The translations under genes were made by a program, and so were the position numbers. A stretch of 64,000 nucleotides of DNA from the NCBI GenBank assembly GCA_003164785.1, contig PLUE01000028.1:1-64000 (forward strand). The letters run 5' to 3'. Below are positions 1 through 7,444 of the stretch, piece by piece. The DNA is from Gammaproteobacteria bacterium (GTDB lineage: Bacteria > Pseudomonadota > Gammaproteobacteria > Steroidobacterales > Steroidobacteraceae). The first letter of the stretch is position 1, and each line of letters starts with the position of its first letter. The notes beneath the pieces are model-generated. The model worked only from the letters and a program-made list of their open reading frames with translations. It was not told the DNA's origin and did not search any database.

Positions 1-99
1 CCGCAGCCGCCGCAACAGCAGCCGGCGGTACAGCGGCCCGAGCCGGCGGTACAGCGGCCGGCGGTACAGCGGGCAGTGCCGGAGGAGGAGCAATCGTGA
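1..99 (+). CDS. C-terminal tail of an upstream gene, probably recO (DNA repair protein)
   Basis: A reading frame enters from the left edge and stops with TGA at 97-99, overlapping the GTG start of pdxJ as GTGA. The visible 32 residues are a low-complexity Pro/Gln/Ala/Arg tail with the pentapeptide AVQRP repeated, ending in EEEQS. The tail itself carries no diagnostic motif. The name recO rests only on the common gammaproteobacterial order recO-pdxJ-acpS, in which RecO mediates RecF-pathway loading of RecA. A disordered C-terminal extension of this kind is outside the usual RecO core. Another gene is possible. Confidence 0.5.
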   Translation, partial: PQPPQQQPAVQRPEPAVQRPAVQRAVPEEEQS

Positions 100-845
100 A
101 CGCAGCATCGTCGGCCCATGCGGGCATCGCTTTGGGCGTCAATATCGATCACGTGGCCACGCTGCGTCAGGCACGGCGCGGTCAATATCCCGATCCCACG
201 CACGCGGCGCTGCTCGCCGAGCAGTCGGGCGCCGACAGCATCACGCTGCACCTGCGCGAGGACCGCCGGCATATTCAAGACCGGGATGTTTTTCGGATGC
301 GGGAAGCTCTTCAGACCCGCATGAATCTGGAGATGGCGGTCACCGACGAGATGATCCGGATCGCTCAGCAGGTGCTGCCGCAGGATTGCTGTCTGGTGCC
401 GGAATCGCGTGAGGAAATCACCACGGAGGGTGGCCTGGATGTGGTCGGCCAGTTCGACCGGGTCGCGGCGGCATGCAAGGTTCTCGGTGGCGCCGGCATC
501 CGAGTCTCCCTGTTCATCGATCCCGACGCGCCCCAGGTCGAGGCCGCGCAGCGCGCGGGTGCACCGGTCATCGAACTGCATACCGGCGCCTACGCCGCGG
601 CCGACGGCGCCCTGCAGGCGCGGGAATTCGAGCGGATGCGCTCGGCGGTCAAGTTTGGCGCCTCGCTCGGCTTGTCGGTGAACGCGGGTCATGGGCTCAA
701 TTATCACAACGTCGAGCCCATCGCCGCGCTCACCGATATCGTGGAGCTGAACATCGGACATGCCATCGTCGGGCGCGCCGTGTTCGATGGTCTGGCAAGG
801 GCGGTGCGCGACATGAAAGACCTCATGCGCGCGGCGCGTCGTTGA
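96..845 (+). CDS. pdxJ: Pyridoxine 5'-phosphate synthase PdxJ
   Basis: Cytosolic enzyme of the DXP-dependent vitamin B6 pathway, condensing 3-amino-2-oxopropyl phosphate with 1-deoxyxylulose 5-phosphate to pyridoxine 5'-phosphate. The 249-residue protein matches the usual length of about 240-250. It shows the N-terminal family signature [16 protein letters not shown], the HLREDRRHI loop, [10 protein letters not shown], and the [10 protein letters not shown] segment that carries a catalytic histidine. The GTG start overlaps the stop of the preceding gene, and acpS follows after 4 bp, so the three are probably cotranscribed and translationally coupled. Nothing unusual is seen. Confidence 0.96.
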   Translation: MNAASSAHAGIALGVNIDHVATLRQARRGQYPDPTHAALLAEQSGADSITLHLREDRRHIQDRDVFRMREALQTRMNLEMAVTDEMIRIAQQVLPQDCCLVPESREEITTEGGLDVVGQFDRVAAACKVLGGAGIRVSLFIDPDAPQVEAAQRAGAPVIELHTGAYAAADGALQAREFERMRSAVKFGASLGLSVNAGHGLNYHNVEPIAALTDIVELNIGHAIVGRAVFDGLARAVRDMKDLMRAARR

Positions 846-849
846 GCCG

Positions 850-1257
850 ATGATCTACGGTATCGGCATCGACGTCCTCAAGGTGGAGCGCATCGAAAGC
901 GTTTTCCAGAAACATGGCCAGCGCTTCGTTGATCACCTGTTGATGCCGGAGGAGCGTGTCCAGCTGGCGCGAACCAAGCGCACGGTGCGATTTCTCGCCA
1001 TGCGGTTCGCGGCCAAGGAGGCGATCGTCAAGGGCATGGGGACGGGTTTCGCGCACGGCGTGTGGATCCGCGATGTAGGCATCGTGCAGAACGCGTGGGG
1101 CAAGCCCGAGGTGGTGTATTCGGAGCGCGGCGCCAGGGTGCGCGACGGGCTCGGCATCGGCGACGGGCACGTCACGTTGACGGACGAGGCGGGCTTGGTG
1201 GTGGCGGTGGCGGTGTTGATGCGTCGCGCGCCGGCAGCGATCGTGGCCCAGGCATGA
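850..1257 (+). CDS. acpS: Holo-[acyl-carrier-protein] synthase AcpS
   Basis: Transfers the 4'-phosphopantetheine arm of CoA to the serine of apo-ACP, activating fatty-acid synthesis. The 135-residue protein begins MIYGIGIDVLKVERI, the AcpS metal-binding N-terminus (GIDV), and has the second motif RFAAKEAIVKGMG. The last 15 or so residues are longer than in typical 120-126 residue homologues and are Ala-rich. It follows pdxJ by 4 bp and its TGA overlaps the next ATG (ATGA), fitting one operon. Confidence 0.95.
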   Translation: MIYGIGIDVLKVERIESVFQKHGQRFVDHLLMPEERVQLARTKRTVRFLAMRFAAKEAIVKGMGTGFAHGVWIRDVGIVQNAWGKPEVVYSERGARVRDGLGIGDGHVTLTDEAGLVVAVAVLMRRAPAAIVAQA

Positions 1258-2027
1258 ACACCCTCGTGTTCGACATCGAGACCGTTCCGGATACCGATCT
1301 CGGCCGGCGTCTCTACGGCCTCGAGGGTCTGTCCGACGAGCACGTGGGACAGATCATGTTCACCAAACGTCGTCAGGAAACCGGCAGCGACTTCCTGTCC
1401 CACGAACAGCATCGCGTGGTGGCGATTTCCGTGGTGATGCGCTCCCGGGATTCGTTGAAAGTGTGGAGCTTGGGGGACGAGGGCTCGTCCGAGAAGGATT
1501 TGATCGAGAGATTCTTCGATGGCCTGGACAAGTACACGCCGGACCTCGTGTCGTGGAATGGTGCGGGCTTCGACCTGCCGGTGCTGCACTATCGCAGCCT
1601 GTTGCACAGCGTGACCGCGGCGCGCTACTGGGAGACCGGCGACGGCGACAGCAGCTTCCGCTACAGCAATTACCTGAGCCGCTTCCATTGGCGGCACATC
1701 GATCTGATGGACGTGCTCTCGGGTTTTCAAGGGCGCGGCCGGGCAAGCTTGGACGACGTGGCCACGCTGCTCGGATTTCCCGGCAAGGTGGGCATGCACG
1801 GCTCCCAGGTCTGGGAGGTGTATCTGCAAGGGGGGCTGTCGCGCATCCGTGCTTATTGCGAAACCGACGTATTGAACACCTATCTGGTATTCCTGCGCTT
1901 CCAGCTGTTGCGCGGGCACCTGAATCAGGCCGAGCATGCGAACGAGGTCGCGCGTGTGCGCAAGCTGCTGGACGACTCCGCGCTGGGCCACTTCAAGGAA
2001 TTTGCGGCAGCATGGCGCGCACCGTAA
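1254..2027 (+). CDS. Predicted 3'-5' exonuclease, PolB exonuclease-like (DEDD fold)
   Basis: A 257-residue protein related to the stand-alone exonuclease domain of B-family DNA polymerases (DNA_pol_B_exo2 type). The first acidic motif is FDIETVPD near residue 5, the second is WNGAGFDLPVL near residue 100, and the late motif YCETDVLNTYLV supplies the third acidic residue. It presumably degrades single-stranded DNA or RNA 3' ends in the cytosol; the biological role is not established. The ATG chosen overlaps the acpS stop (ATGA). Its 3' end overlaps rlmD by 16 bp, so it is embedded in the pdxJ-acpS-rlmD operon. Confidence 0.85.
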   Translation: MNTLVFDIETVPDTDLGRRLYGLEGLSDEHVGQIMFTKRRQETGSDFLSHEQHRVVAISVVMRSRDSLKVWSLGDEGSSEKDLIERFFDGLDKYTPDLVSWNGAGFDLPVLHYRSLLHSVTAARYWETGDGDSSFRYSNYLSRFHWRHIDLMDVLSGFQGRGRASLDDVATLLGFPGKVGMHGSQVWEVYLQGGLSRIRAYCETDVLNTYLVFLRFQLLRGHLNQAEHANEVARVRKLLDDSALGHFKEFAAAWRAP

Positions 2028-3334
2028 AGCTGGGCGACATCCAGGAGGCGCTGGTCGTCGACCTGTCCCATGATGGCCGCGGTATCGCGCGCGTGGACGG
2101 CAAGGCCGTGTTCATCGAGGGCGCATTGCCGGGCGAACTGGTCAAGTTTCGCGTGTTCAAGCGCCGCAGGCAGCTGGATGAGGCGGGCCTGGTCGACGTC
2201 GTGACGCCGTCGGCCGACAGGGTGGTTCCCAAATGCATGCACTTCGGGGTTTGCGGCGGCTGCACCCTGCAGCACCTGGCGCCGGCCGCGCAGCTGGCCG
2301 CGAAGCAGCGACAGCTGCTGGACAATCTGGAGCGCATCGGCCGCGTGCGCCCGGAGCAGGTGTTCGCGCCGCTCGAAGGACCCGTGTGGGCGTATCGGCG
2401 CCGTGCCCGGCTCGGGGTCAAGTTCGTCACCAAGAAGGGGCGGGTGCTCGCGGGCTTTCGCGAGCGGGAAAAGCCCTATATCGCCGACATCCAGCGCTGC
2501 GAGGTGCTCGTCGAGCGGTTCGCGACGCTGTCCGCGGAGCTGGCCGCGCTGGTCGAAACCCTGTCGGTGCGCGAGACGCTGCCGCAAGTCGAGGTGGCGG
2601 CCGGCGATCACTCGGCGGCGCTCGTGTTCCGGGTGATGCAAACGCCCACCGCCGACGATCTGGACAAACTGGGTGCCTTTGGGCTTCTGCACGGGGTGCA
2701 GATATTTCTGCAAGGCGGCGGAATCGAGACCATCAAGCCGCTGCGCAGCGACTATCCGCCGCTCACCTATTCGATCGACGAGGAGCGGCTGGTGCTCGAG
2801 TTCGGGCCCAACGATTTCGTCCAGGTGAATCGCGAAATCAACAAGTCCATGGTGGCGGCCGCGGTCGACTTATTGCAGCCCGCATCCTCCGACGCGGTTC
2901 TGGATCTGTTTTGTGGTCTCGGCAATTTCACCCTTCCGCTTGCGGCTCGCGCCGGCAAGGTGGTGGGCGTGGAGGGCGATGCGGCGCTCGTCGCCAAAGC
3001 TCGTGCCAATGCGGAGCGCAATGCCCTGGGCTCGGTGGAGTTTCACGTGGACAACCTGTTCGAGCCCGCCGGATGCGGCGAATGGTCGAAAAACCCGTAC
3101 GACCTGGTGTTCCTGGACCCGCCCCGCGCCGGCGCGTCTGAAATCATGGAACGCATGGCGCATTGGCGGCCGCGCCGAGTCGTGTATATTTCCTGTCATC
3201 CTGGGAGTTTGGCGCGGGATGCTGGAGTTCTGGTCGACGCCCACGGCTATACGCTGACCGGCGCAGGGGTGATGGACATGTTTCCGCATACGACACACGT
3301 CGAATCGATCGCGGTGTTCGAGAGGGCCACGTGA
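2012..3334 (+). CDS. rlmD: 23S rRNA (uracil-1939-C5)-methyltransferase RlmD
   Basis: S-adenosylmethionine-dependent rRNA methyltransferase of the TrmA/RumA family, 440 residues against 433 in E. coli. Residues 1-60 form a TRAM-like RNA-binding domain. Cys75, Cys81 and Cys84 (CMHFGVCGGC) with a later Cys near 156 match the [4Fe-4S] ligands. The SAM-binding segment VLDLFCGLGNFTLPLA lies around residue 295, then the catalytic DPPRAG and the nucleophile region YISCHPGSLARD near residue 395. The ATG at 2012 overlaps the exonuclease gene and starts exactly at the conserved N-terminus. The stop overlaps the nagZ GTG. Confidence 0.95.
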   Translation: MARTVKLGDIQEALVVDLSHDGRGIARVDGKAVFIEGALPGELVKFRVFKRRRQLDEAGLVDVVTPSADRVVPKCMHFGVCGGCTLQHLAPAAQLAAKQRQLLDNLERIGRVRPEQVFAPLEGPVWAYRRRARLGVKFVTKKGRVLAGFREREKPYIADIQRCEVLVERFATLSAELAALVETLSVRETLPQVEVAAGDHSAALVFRVMQTPTADDLDKLGAFGLLHGVQIFLQGGGIETIKPLRSDYPPLTYSIDEERLVLEFGPNDFVQVNREINKSMVAAAVDLLQPASSDAVLDLFCGLGNFTLPLAARAGKVVGVEGDAALVAKARANAERNALGSVEFHVDNLFEPAGCGEWSKNPYDLVFLDPPRAGASEIMERMAHWRPRRVVYISCHPGSLARDAGVLVDAHGYTLTGAGVMDMFPHTTHVESIAVFERAT

Positions 3335-4488
3335 GCCTCGGTCCCCTCATGGTCGACATCGCGGGCACCGAGTTGGCGTCGGAGGACATCGACGTCCTGA
3401 CACATCCGTTGGTCGGCAGCGTCATCCTGTTCTCCCGTAATTACCGCGATCCGCACCAGGTCTCCGGACTGTGTGCGTCGATTCGCGCGCTGCGCTCGCC
3501 GCATCTGATGATTGCGGTCGATCATGAAGGCGGGCGCGTGCAACGCTTCAGGGAGGGATTTACACGGCTGCCGGCCTCGCGAGCCTTGGGCCGGCGCTTC
3601 GAAGAGGACCGGCGCGACGGGCTGGTGCTGGCTCGGTCCGTGGGTTGGCTCATGGCGAGCGAATTGCGTGCCGTCGGCGTGGACTATAGTTTCGCTCCCT
3701 GCGTGGATCTGGATTACGGGGTGAGCGAAATCATCGGTGATCGCTCCTTCAACCGGAATCCGGACACCGTCGGCGCACTCGCCGCGGCCTATATGTCGGG
3801 CATGCGCGACGCCGGCATGGCGGCAATCGCCAAGCATTTTCCGGGTCACGGCGCCGTCGTCGCGGACTCGCACATCGCCCTGCCGGTCGACCGGCGCGAG
3901 TTCGTCGACATGGAGGAGGACATTCGCCCGTATCGGCCGCTCATCGAGAACAACCTGGCGGGTGTCATGGCGGCGCACGTCGTCTATCCCGCCGTGGATA
4001 CGCTGCCGGCAAGTCTTTCCCGACGCTGGATCACGGAGATTCTGCGCGGCGAACTGGGCTTCCACGGCTGTGTGTTCGCCGACGATCTGAGCATGGCCGG
4101 AGCGGTGGCGTTCGGTGACATCCTCGAACGCATCCGCTTGGCCCACGAGGCCGGTTGCGACGTGCTGCCCATCTGTAATGATCGACCCGCGGTTCTGGCC
4201 GTCCTCGATCACTTCAGGCCGGGCCACGCAAGGCCGGGCCAGGAAAGGCCGGACCAGGAAAGGCCGGACCAGGAAAGGCCGGACCAGGAAAGGCCGGACC
4301 AGGAAAGGCCCGGCGACGCGTCGCTGGGCGAGCAGTCGGCGGCGTCCCAGGCCCGCGCCGTGCGCATGCGCGCCCGCGGACCTGCGCCCTCGGAACTGCA
4401 GTCCGACCCCCGCTGGCGCGAGACCGTGCAACGCATCGCCGATTTGTCGGCGGCACCGCCGCTCGTGCTGACCGAGGGGCAGCCGTGA
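3331..4488 (+). CDS. nagZ: Beta-N-acetylhexosaminidase NagZ with a tandem-repeat insertion
   Basis: Glycoside hydrolase family 3 enzyme that removes N-acetylglucosamine from anhydro-muropeptides in peptidoglycan recycling (cytosolic). Key motifs are VDHEGGRVQRF near residue 65 and the catalytic block KHFPGHG...DSH near residue 170, followed by FADDLSM (nucleophile Asp) near 250. Start is GTG at 3331, overlapping the rlmD stop. At 385 residues it is longer than the usual 330-345. The excess is a run of about six pentapeptides (ERPDQ type) near residues 296-325, encoded by a 15-bp tandem repeat after the catalytic core. The tail after the repeat still resembles a NagZ C-terminus, so the enzyme is probably active. 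Confidence 0.93.
   Translation: MSLGPLMVDIAGTELASEDIDVLTHPLVGSVILFSRNYRDPHQVSGLCASIRALRSPHLMIAVDHEGGRVQRFREGFTRLPASRALGRRFEEDRRDGLVLARSVGWLMASELRAVGVDYSFAPCVDLDYGVSEIIGDRSFNRNPDTVGALAAAYMSGMRDAGMAAIAKHFPGHGAVVADSHIALPVDRREFVDMEEDIRPYRPLIENNLAGVMAAHVVYPAVDTLPASLSRRWITEILRGELGFHGCVFADDLSMAGAVAFGDILERIRLAHEAGCDVLPICNDRPAVLAVLDHFRPGHARPGQERPDQERPDQERPDQERPDQERPGDASLGEQSAASQARAVRMRARGPAPSELQSDPRWRETVQRIADLSAAPPLVLTEGQP
4216..4312 (+). repeat. 15-bp tandem minisatellite inside nagZ
   Basis: Six and a half units of 15 bp. Four units at 4246-4305 are identical (AGGCCGGACCAGGAA). The two before them (4216-4245) differ by one to three bases, and a partial degenerate unit follows. Because 15 is divisible by 3, unit gain or loss keeps nagZ in frame and adds or removes one pentapeptide. 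Confidence 0.97.
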
Positions 4489-5414
4489 CCCTGGATTCGG
4501 ACTTTTATCGGCGCCTGCTGGAAAGCTCGCCGGAGGGCGTTGCCCTGGTCGACGCGCAGAATCCTGAGAATCCCGTCATCTATGTGAATCCGGCATTCGA
4601 GGCGCTGACGGGGTATCCGGCGGCAGATTTGATCGGCAAGAACCTGCGGCTCTTGCAGGGCGATGATCGCGATCAAGATGCGCGTCATCGGCTGCGCGAG
4701 GCGATGGCGCGCGGCGAGGCTTGCCGGGTGCTGTTGCGCAACCATCGCAAGGATGGGCGGGTGTTCTGGAACGAGATGTCGGTCATTCCGCTGGTCGATG
4801 CGCAAGGGCGTGTCACGCACTTCGCGGGACATCACCGCGATGCCGGAGAGCGGCTGCGCATCGAGCCGAAGCCCTCGCGCGATTCCCCGATCAACATCCA
4901 TCTGCCCACCGCGGTCACGGTGCGCGACGATCGCTTGACGGGGCTGTTCACACTGCCGTATCTCGAGGAGCTCCTGAAACGGGACTGGGCGATCGCAACC
5001 CGGGAGAATCGCAGCATCGCGGTGTTTTCGGTCGATATCGATGCGCTGGATCTGTACAACGCGACCTTTGGCCGAGCCGCCGGAGATTCGGCGATCCGGC
5101 GGGTGTCGCACTGCATCGCCGGGTGCCTGCGCCGCTCCAGCGATGTGACCGCACGCATCGACGGCGGCAGTCTGCTGGCTTTCGCGCCCGGGCTGTCGAG
5201 CGAGCAGGCCTTCCGGGTCGGACAGACGATGGCCGAGCGGGTGCGCGAATTGCGCATCCATCATCCTCGTTCGGCCATCCTTCGCTATGTCAGCGTCAGC
5301 GTCGGCGTGAGCGCTGTCATCGCCGAACAGAACGTCGATCCGGCGACGCTGCTGGAACGCTCCCTGCAGCAATTGAAACTCGCCAAGAGTGCGGGCCGCA
5401 ACCAGGCCGCCTGA
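4485..5414 (+). CDS. PAS domain protein with degenerate GGDEF domain
   Basis: 309 residues. Residues about 1-125 are a PAS domain (FEALTGYPAADLIGKNLR, then the PAC-like HRKDGRVFWNEMSVIPL), resembling LOV/PAS sensor folds. Residues about 145-305 are a diguanylate-cyclase fold, starting at RLTGLFTLPYLEELL. The signature at residues 227-231 reads G-G-S-L-L instead of GGDEF, so the metal and catalytic acidic residues are gone and cyclase activity is unlikely. It may act as a sensor or a GTP- or protein-binding partner. The GTG start overlaps the nagZ stop, making it the last gene of the operon before a terminator. No transmembrane segment is seen. Confidence 0.85.
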   Translation: MTLDSDFYRRLLESSPEGVALVDAQNPENPVIYVNPAFEALTGYPAADLIGKNLRLLQGDDRDQDARHRLREAMARGEACRVLLRNHRKDGRVFWNEMSVIPLVDAQGRVTHFAGHHRDAGERLRIEPKPSRDSPINIHLPTAVTVRDDRLTGLFTLPYLEELLKRDWAIATRENRSIAVFSVDIDALDLYNATFGRAAGDSAIRRVSHCIAGCLRRSSDVTARIDGGSLLAFAPGLSSEQAFRVGQTMAERVRELRIHHPRSAILRYVSVSVGVSAVIAEQNVDPATLLERSLQQLKLAKSAGRNQAA

Positions 5415-5440
5415 GCGCCGAGCGGACGTTTGAAGGCCTT

Positions 5441-5463
5441 GCGCGGCCATTTGCCGCGCTTTT
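5441..5463 (+). terminator. Intrinsic terminator after the pdxJ-nagZ-PAS operon
   Basis: Perfect 7-bp stem GCGCGGC/GCCGCGC with loop CATTT, followed directly by TTTT. It lies 27 bp after the stop of the PAS-GGDEF gene and separates that operon from the histidine kinase gene. Confidence 0.65.
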
Positions 5464-5594
5464 CGCCGGAATCCATGGCGAAGCGTGGATTCGATGTGAG
5501 CGGGTTCTCGGTTACATCCTGATTCCTGTGACGGGCATTGGAACCTCGGCGGCGCGTGCGGCTGCGCCGCAAAAACTCTGGTACTTAGTGGTTC

Positions 5595-7427
5595 ATGAAG
5601 ATCCGCACGAAGATCATATCGTTGCTTGCGCTGCTGTTCGCGGTGCTCATCCTGTTGGAGATCGCAGTCCAGAAGCAGGTATTGATGCCGAGTTTCGCGG
5701 AACTCGAACGGGACGATGCGAAGACTTCGATGACGCGCATCGGGTACGCGCTCGACATGGCATTGGGCAGTCTCGAGTTGAGCGCGGCGGATTGGGGCAA
5801 CTGGGCGGACGTCTTCGACTTCGTGCAGCGGCCCACCCCGGCGTTCGTGAACGCGAACGTCACTGCGACGGCATTGAAGCAGCTGCAGGTCAACGTCCTG
5901 CTGATCGTCGACCGACAGGGCGACGTGGTGTCCTCCAGCGCGCGGGATCTGCAATCGGGCGCCGTGCTGGATCTGGATCTCGCCGCGGTGAAAGCCCTGC
6001 CGGCTGATTTTCCATGGCGCGGCAACCTGCAAAGCGGTGTCATGGCGAAGGGCCTGATTCGCACGAACCTCGGCGTGATGATGGCATCATCTGCACCCAT
6101 ACTCGATGGCAGCGGCGCGGGCTCGTCCGAAGGCATGGTGATCATGGGCCGGTTGCTGACCCCGCTGGAGGTGTCGCGCCTTGGCTCTCAAGCGCAGGCA
6201 AATCTCTTGATGGTCGGGCCGGCTCTGGGTGGTTCGGCACCCGGCGATGCCCTGGTCGAGACGGACGACGCCACCCAGGTGTACCGATCGTTTGCGGACA
6301 TCCAGGGAAATCCTGTGATGAGTCTGCGCGTGGAAGTGCCGCGCAAGATCACCGAGCGGGGTCGCCATGCCGTGATCTACGCGTCCGCCTATCTGATCGG
6401 CGCGGGCGCCGCGGCCTTGTTGCTGTTGGTGGTGATTCTCAACCGTATGGTGCTCGCGCCGCTCGACCGGGTCACCCGGCACGCCGTGACCATCGGCGAA
6501 GGCGCGGATCTTTCCGCGCGACTGGATCTGCCGGGACACGATGAGATGTCGGTCCTCGCGCGCGAATTCGATCGCATGGTGAGCCGGGTCGCCGAGTCGC
6601 GCCGTTTGCTGGTGGATCAATCGTTCGACGCTGGTTTCGCCGAACTCGCGAAGGGCGTGCTGCACAATCTCGGCAATGCGATGACGCCCTTGACGGTGCG
6701 TCTGTCCAAGCTGTCCGGGGGGTTGCGCGCCGCGCCGGTGGCGGACCTCGAGCAAGCCGTCTCCGCCCTGAAATCCGAGGCCGCGGGCAGCGAGCGCCAT
6801 GCCGACCTCGAGGAATTCATGCGTCTGTGCTGCGGTGAATTGCGGGCGGCGATCGATGAGGGCCGCGCCGACCTGGAGGTGGTGCAACGTCAAACCACCA
6901 TCGTGCAAACGGCGCTGGCGGAGTTGATGCGCTCCACGCGCAACGAAAACGTGGTCGAATCCGTCCGTCTGCCCGAGCTGGTGTCCCAGACGCTCGAGAT
7001 CGTTCCCGATGCCTGCCGCCGCCGCTTGATGGTGGAGAGCGACGAGTCGTTGGGGCGGGTCGGGGCGGTGCGGGTCGCGCGAACGATTCTCCGCCTGGTT
7101 CTGCAGAACCTCATCATCAACGCGGCGGACGCGGTGCGCGATGCGGGGCGCGACATGGGCGTTTTGCGGGTGGCGGCCGAAATCGTACGCGACGGGCCGC
7201 ACGAGCAATTGCACCTACGTTGCGAAGACAACGGCATCGGCATCGCCAAGGGCGACCTCGAACGAGTCTTCGAACAGGGATTCTCCACCAAGTCCCCCGC
7301 CACCAATCATGGGATCGGTCTGCATTGGTGCGCGAATTCCATCGGCGCATTGGGCGGCCGCATCTGGGCGGCCAGCGAGGGTCGGGGCCGGGGCGCGGCC
7401 GTGCACGTGATGATTCCACTTACCTGA
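5595..7427 (+). CDS. Membrane sensor histidine kinase (CHASE4-HAMP-HATPase)
   Basis: 610 residues. A first membrane helix lies at about 7-25. The periplasmic domain that follows has the CHASE4-like segment SAADWGNWADVFDFV and precedes a second helix near 258-282 and a HAMP linker (LAPLDRVTRHAVTIGEGADLS). The phospho-acceptor is His357 in a variant H-box, GVLHNLGNAMTP. The ATPase domain follows, with N box NLIINAADAV, G1 box DNGIGI, and FSTKSPATNHGIGLH. The HN(L/V)GN type of H-box is known in a subset of kinases. The next gene starts 17 bp downstream and encodes its likely receiver partner. Confidence 0.9.
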   Translation: MKIRTKIISLLALLFAVLILLEIAVQKQVLMPSFAELERDDAKTSMTRIGYALDMALGSLELSAADWGNWADVFDFVQRPTPAFVNANVTATALKQLQVNVLLIVDRQGDVVSSSARDLQSGAVLDLDLAAVKALPADFPWRGNLQSGVMAKGLIRTNLGVMMASSAPILDGSGAGSSEGMVIMGRLLTPLEVSRLGSQAQANLLMVGPALGGSAPGDALVETDDATQVYRSFADIQGNPVMSLRVEVPRKITERGRHAVIYASAYLIGAGAAALLLLVVILNRMVLAPLDRVTRHAVTIGEGADLSARLDLPGHDEMSVLAREFDRMVSRVAESRRLLVDQSFDAGFAELAKGVLHNLGNAMTPLTVRLSKLSGGLRAAPVADLEQAVSALKSEAAGSERHADLEEFMRLCCGELRAAIDEGRADLEVVQRQTTIVQTALAELMRSTRNENVVESVRLPELVSQTLEIVPDACRRRLMVESDESLGRVGAVRVARTILRLVLQNLIINAADAVRDAGRDMGVLRVAAEIVRDGPHEQLHLRCEDNGIGIAKGDLERVFEQGFSTKSPATNHGIGLHWCANSIGALGGRIWAASEGRGRGAAVHVMIPLT

Positions 7428-7444
7428 AGATCAAGAGGCCGAGC

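Noticed and set aside
4216..4312. CRISPR array
   Set aside because: The repeats are adjacent 15-bp units without spacers and lie in frame inside nagZ, so this is a coding minisatellite.
4209..6032. Long minus-strand frame covering the nagZ repeat and the PAS gene
   Set aside because: Antisense shadow; the FPGPA-like repeats in it are merely the complement of the nagZ tandem repeat.
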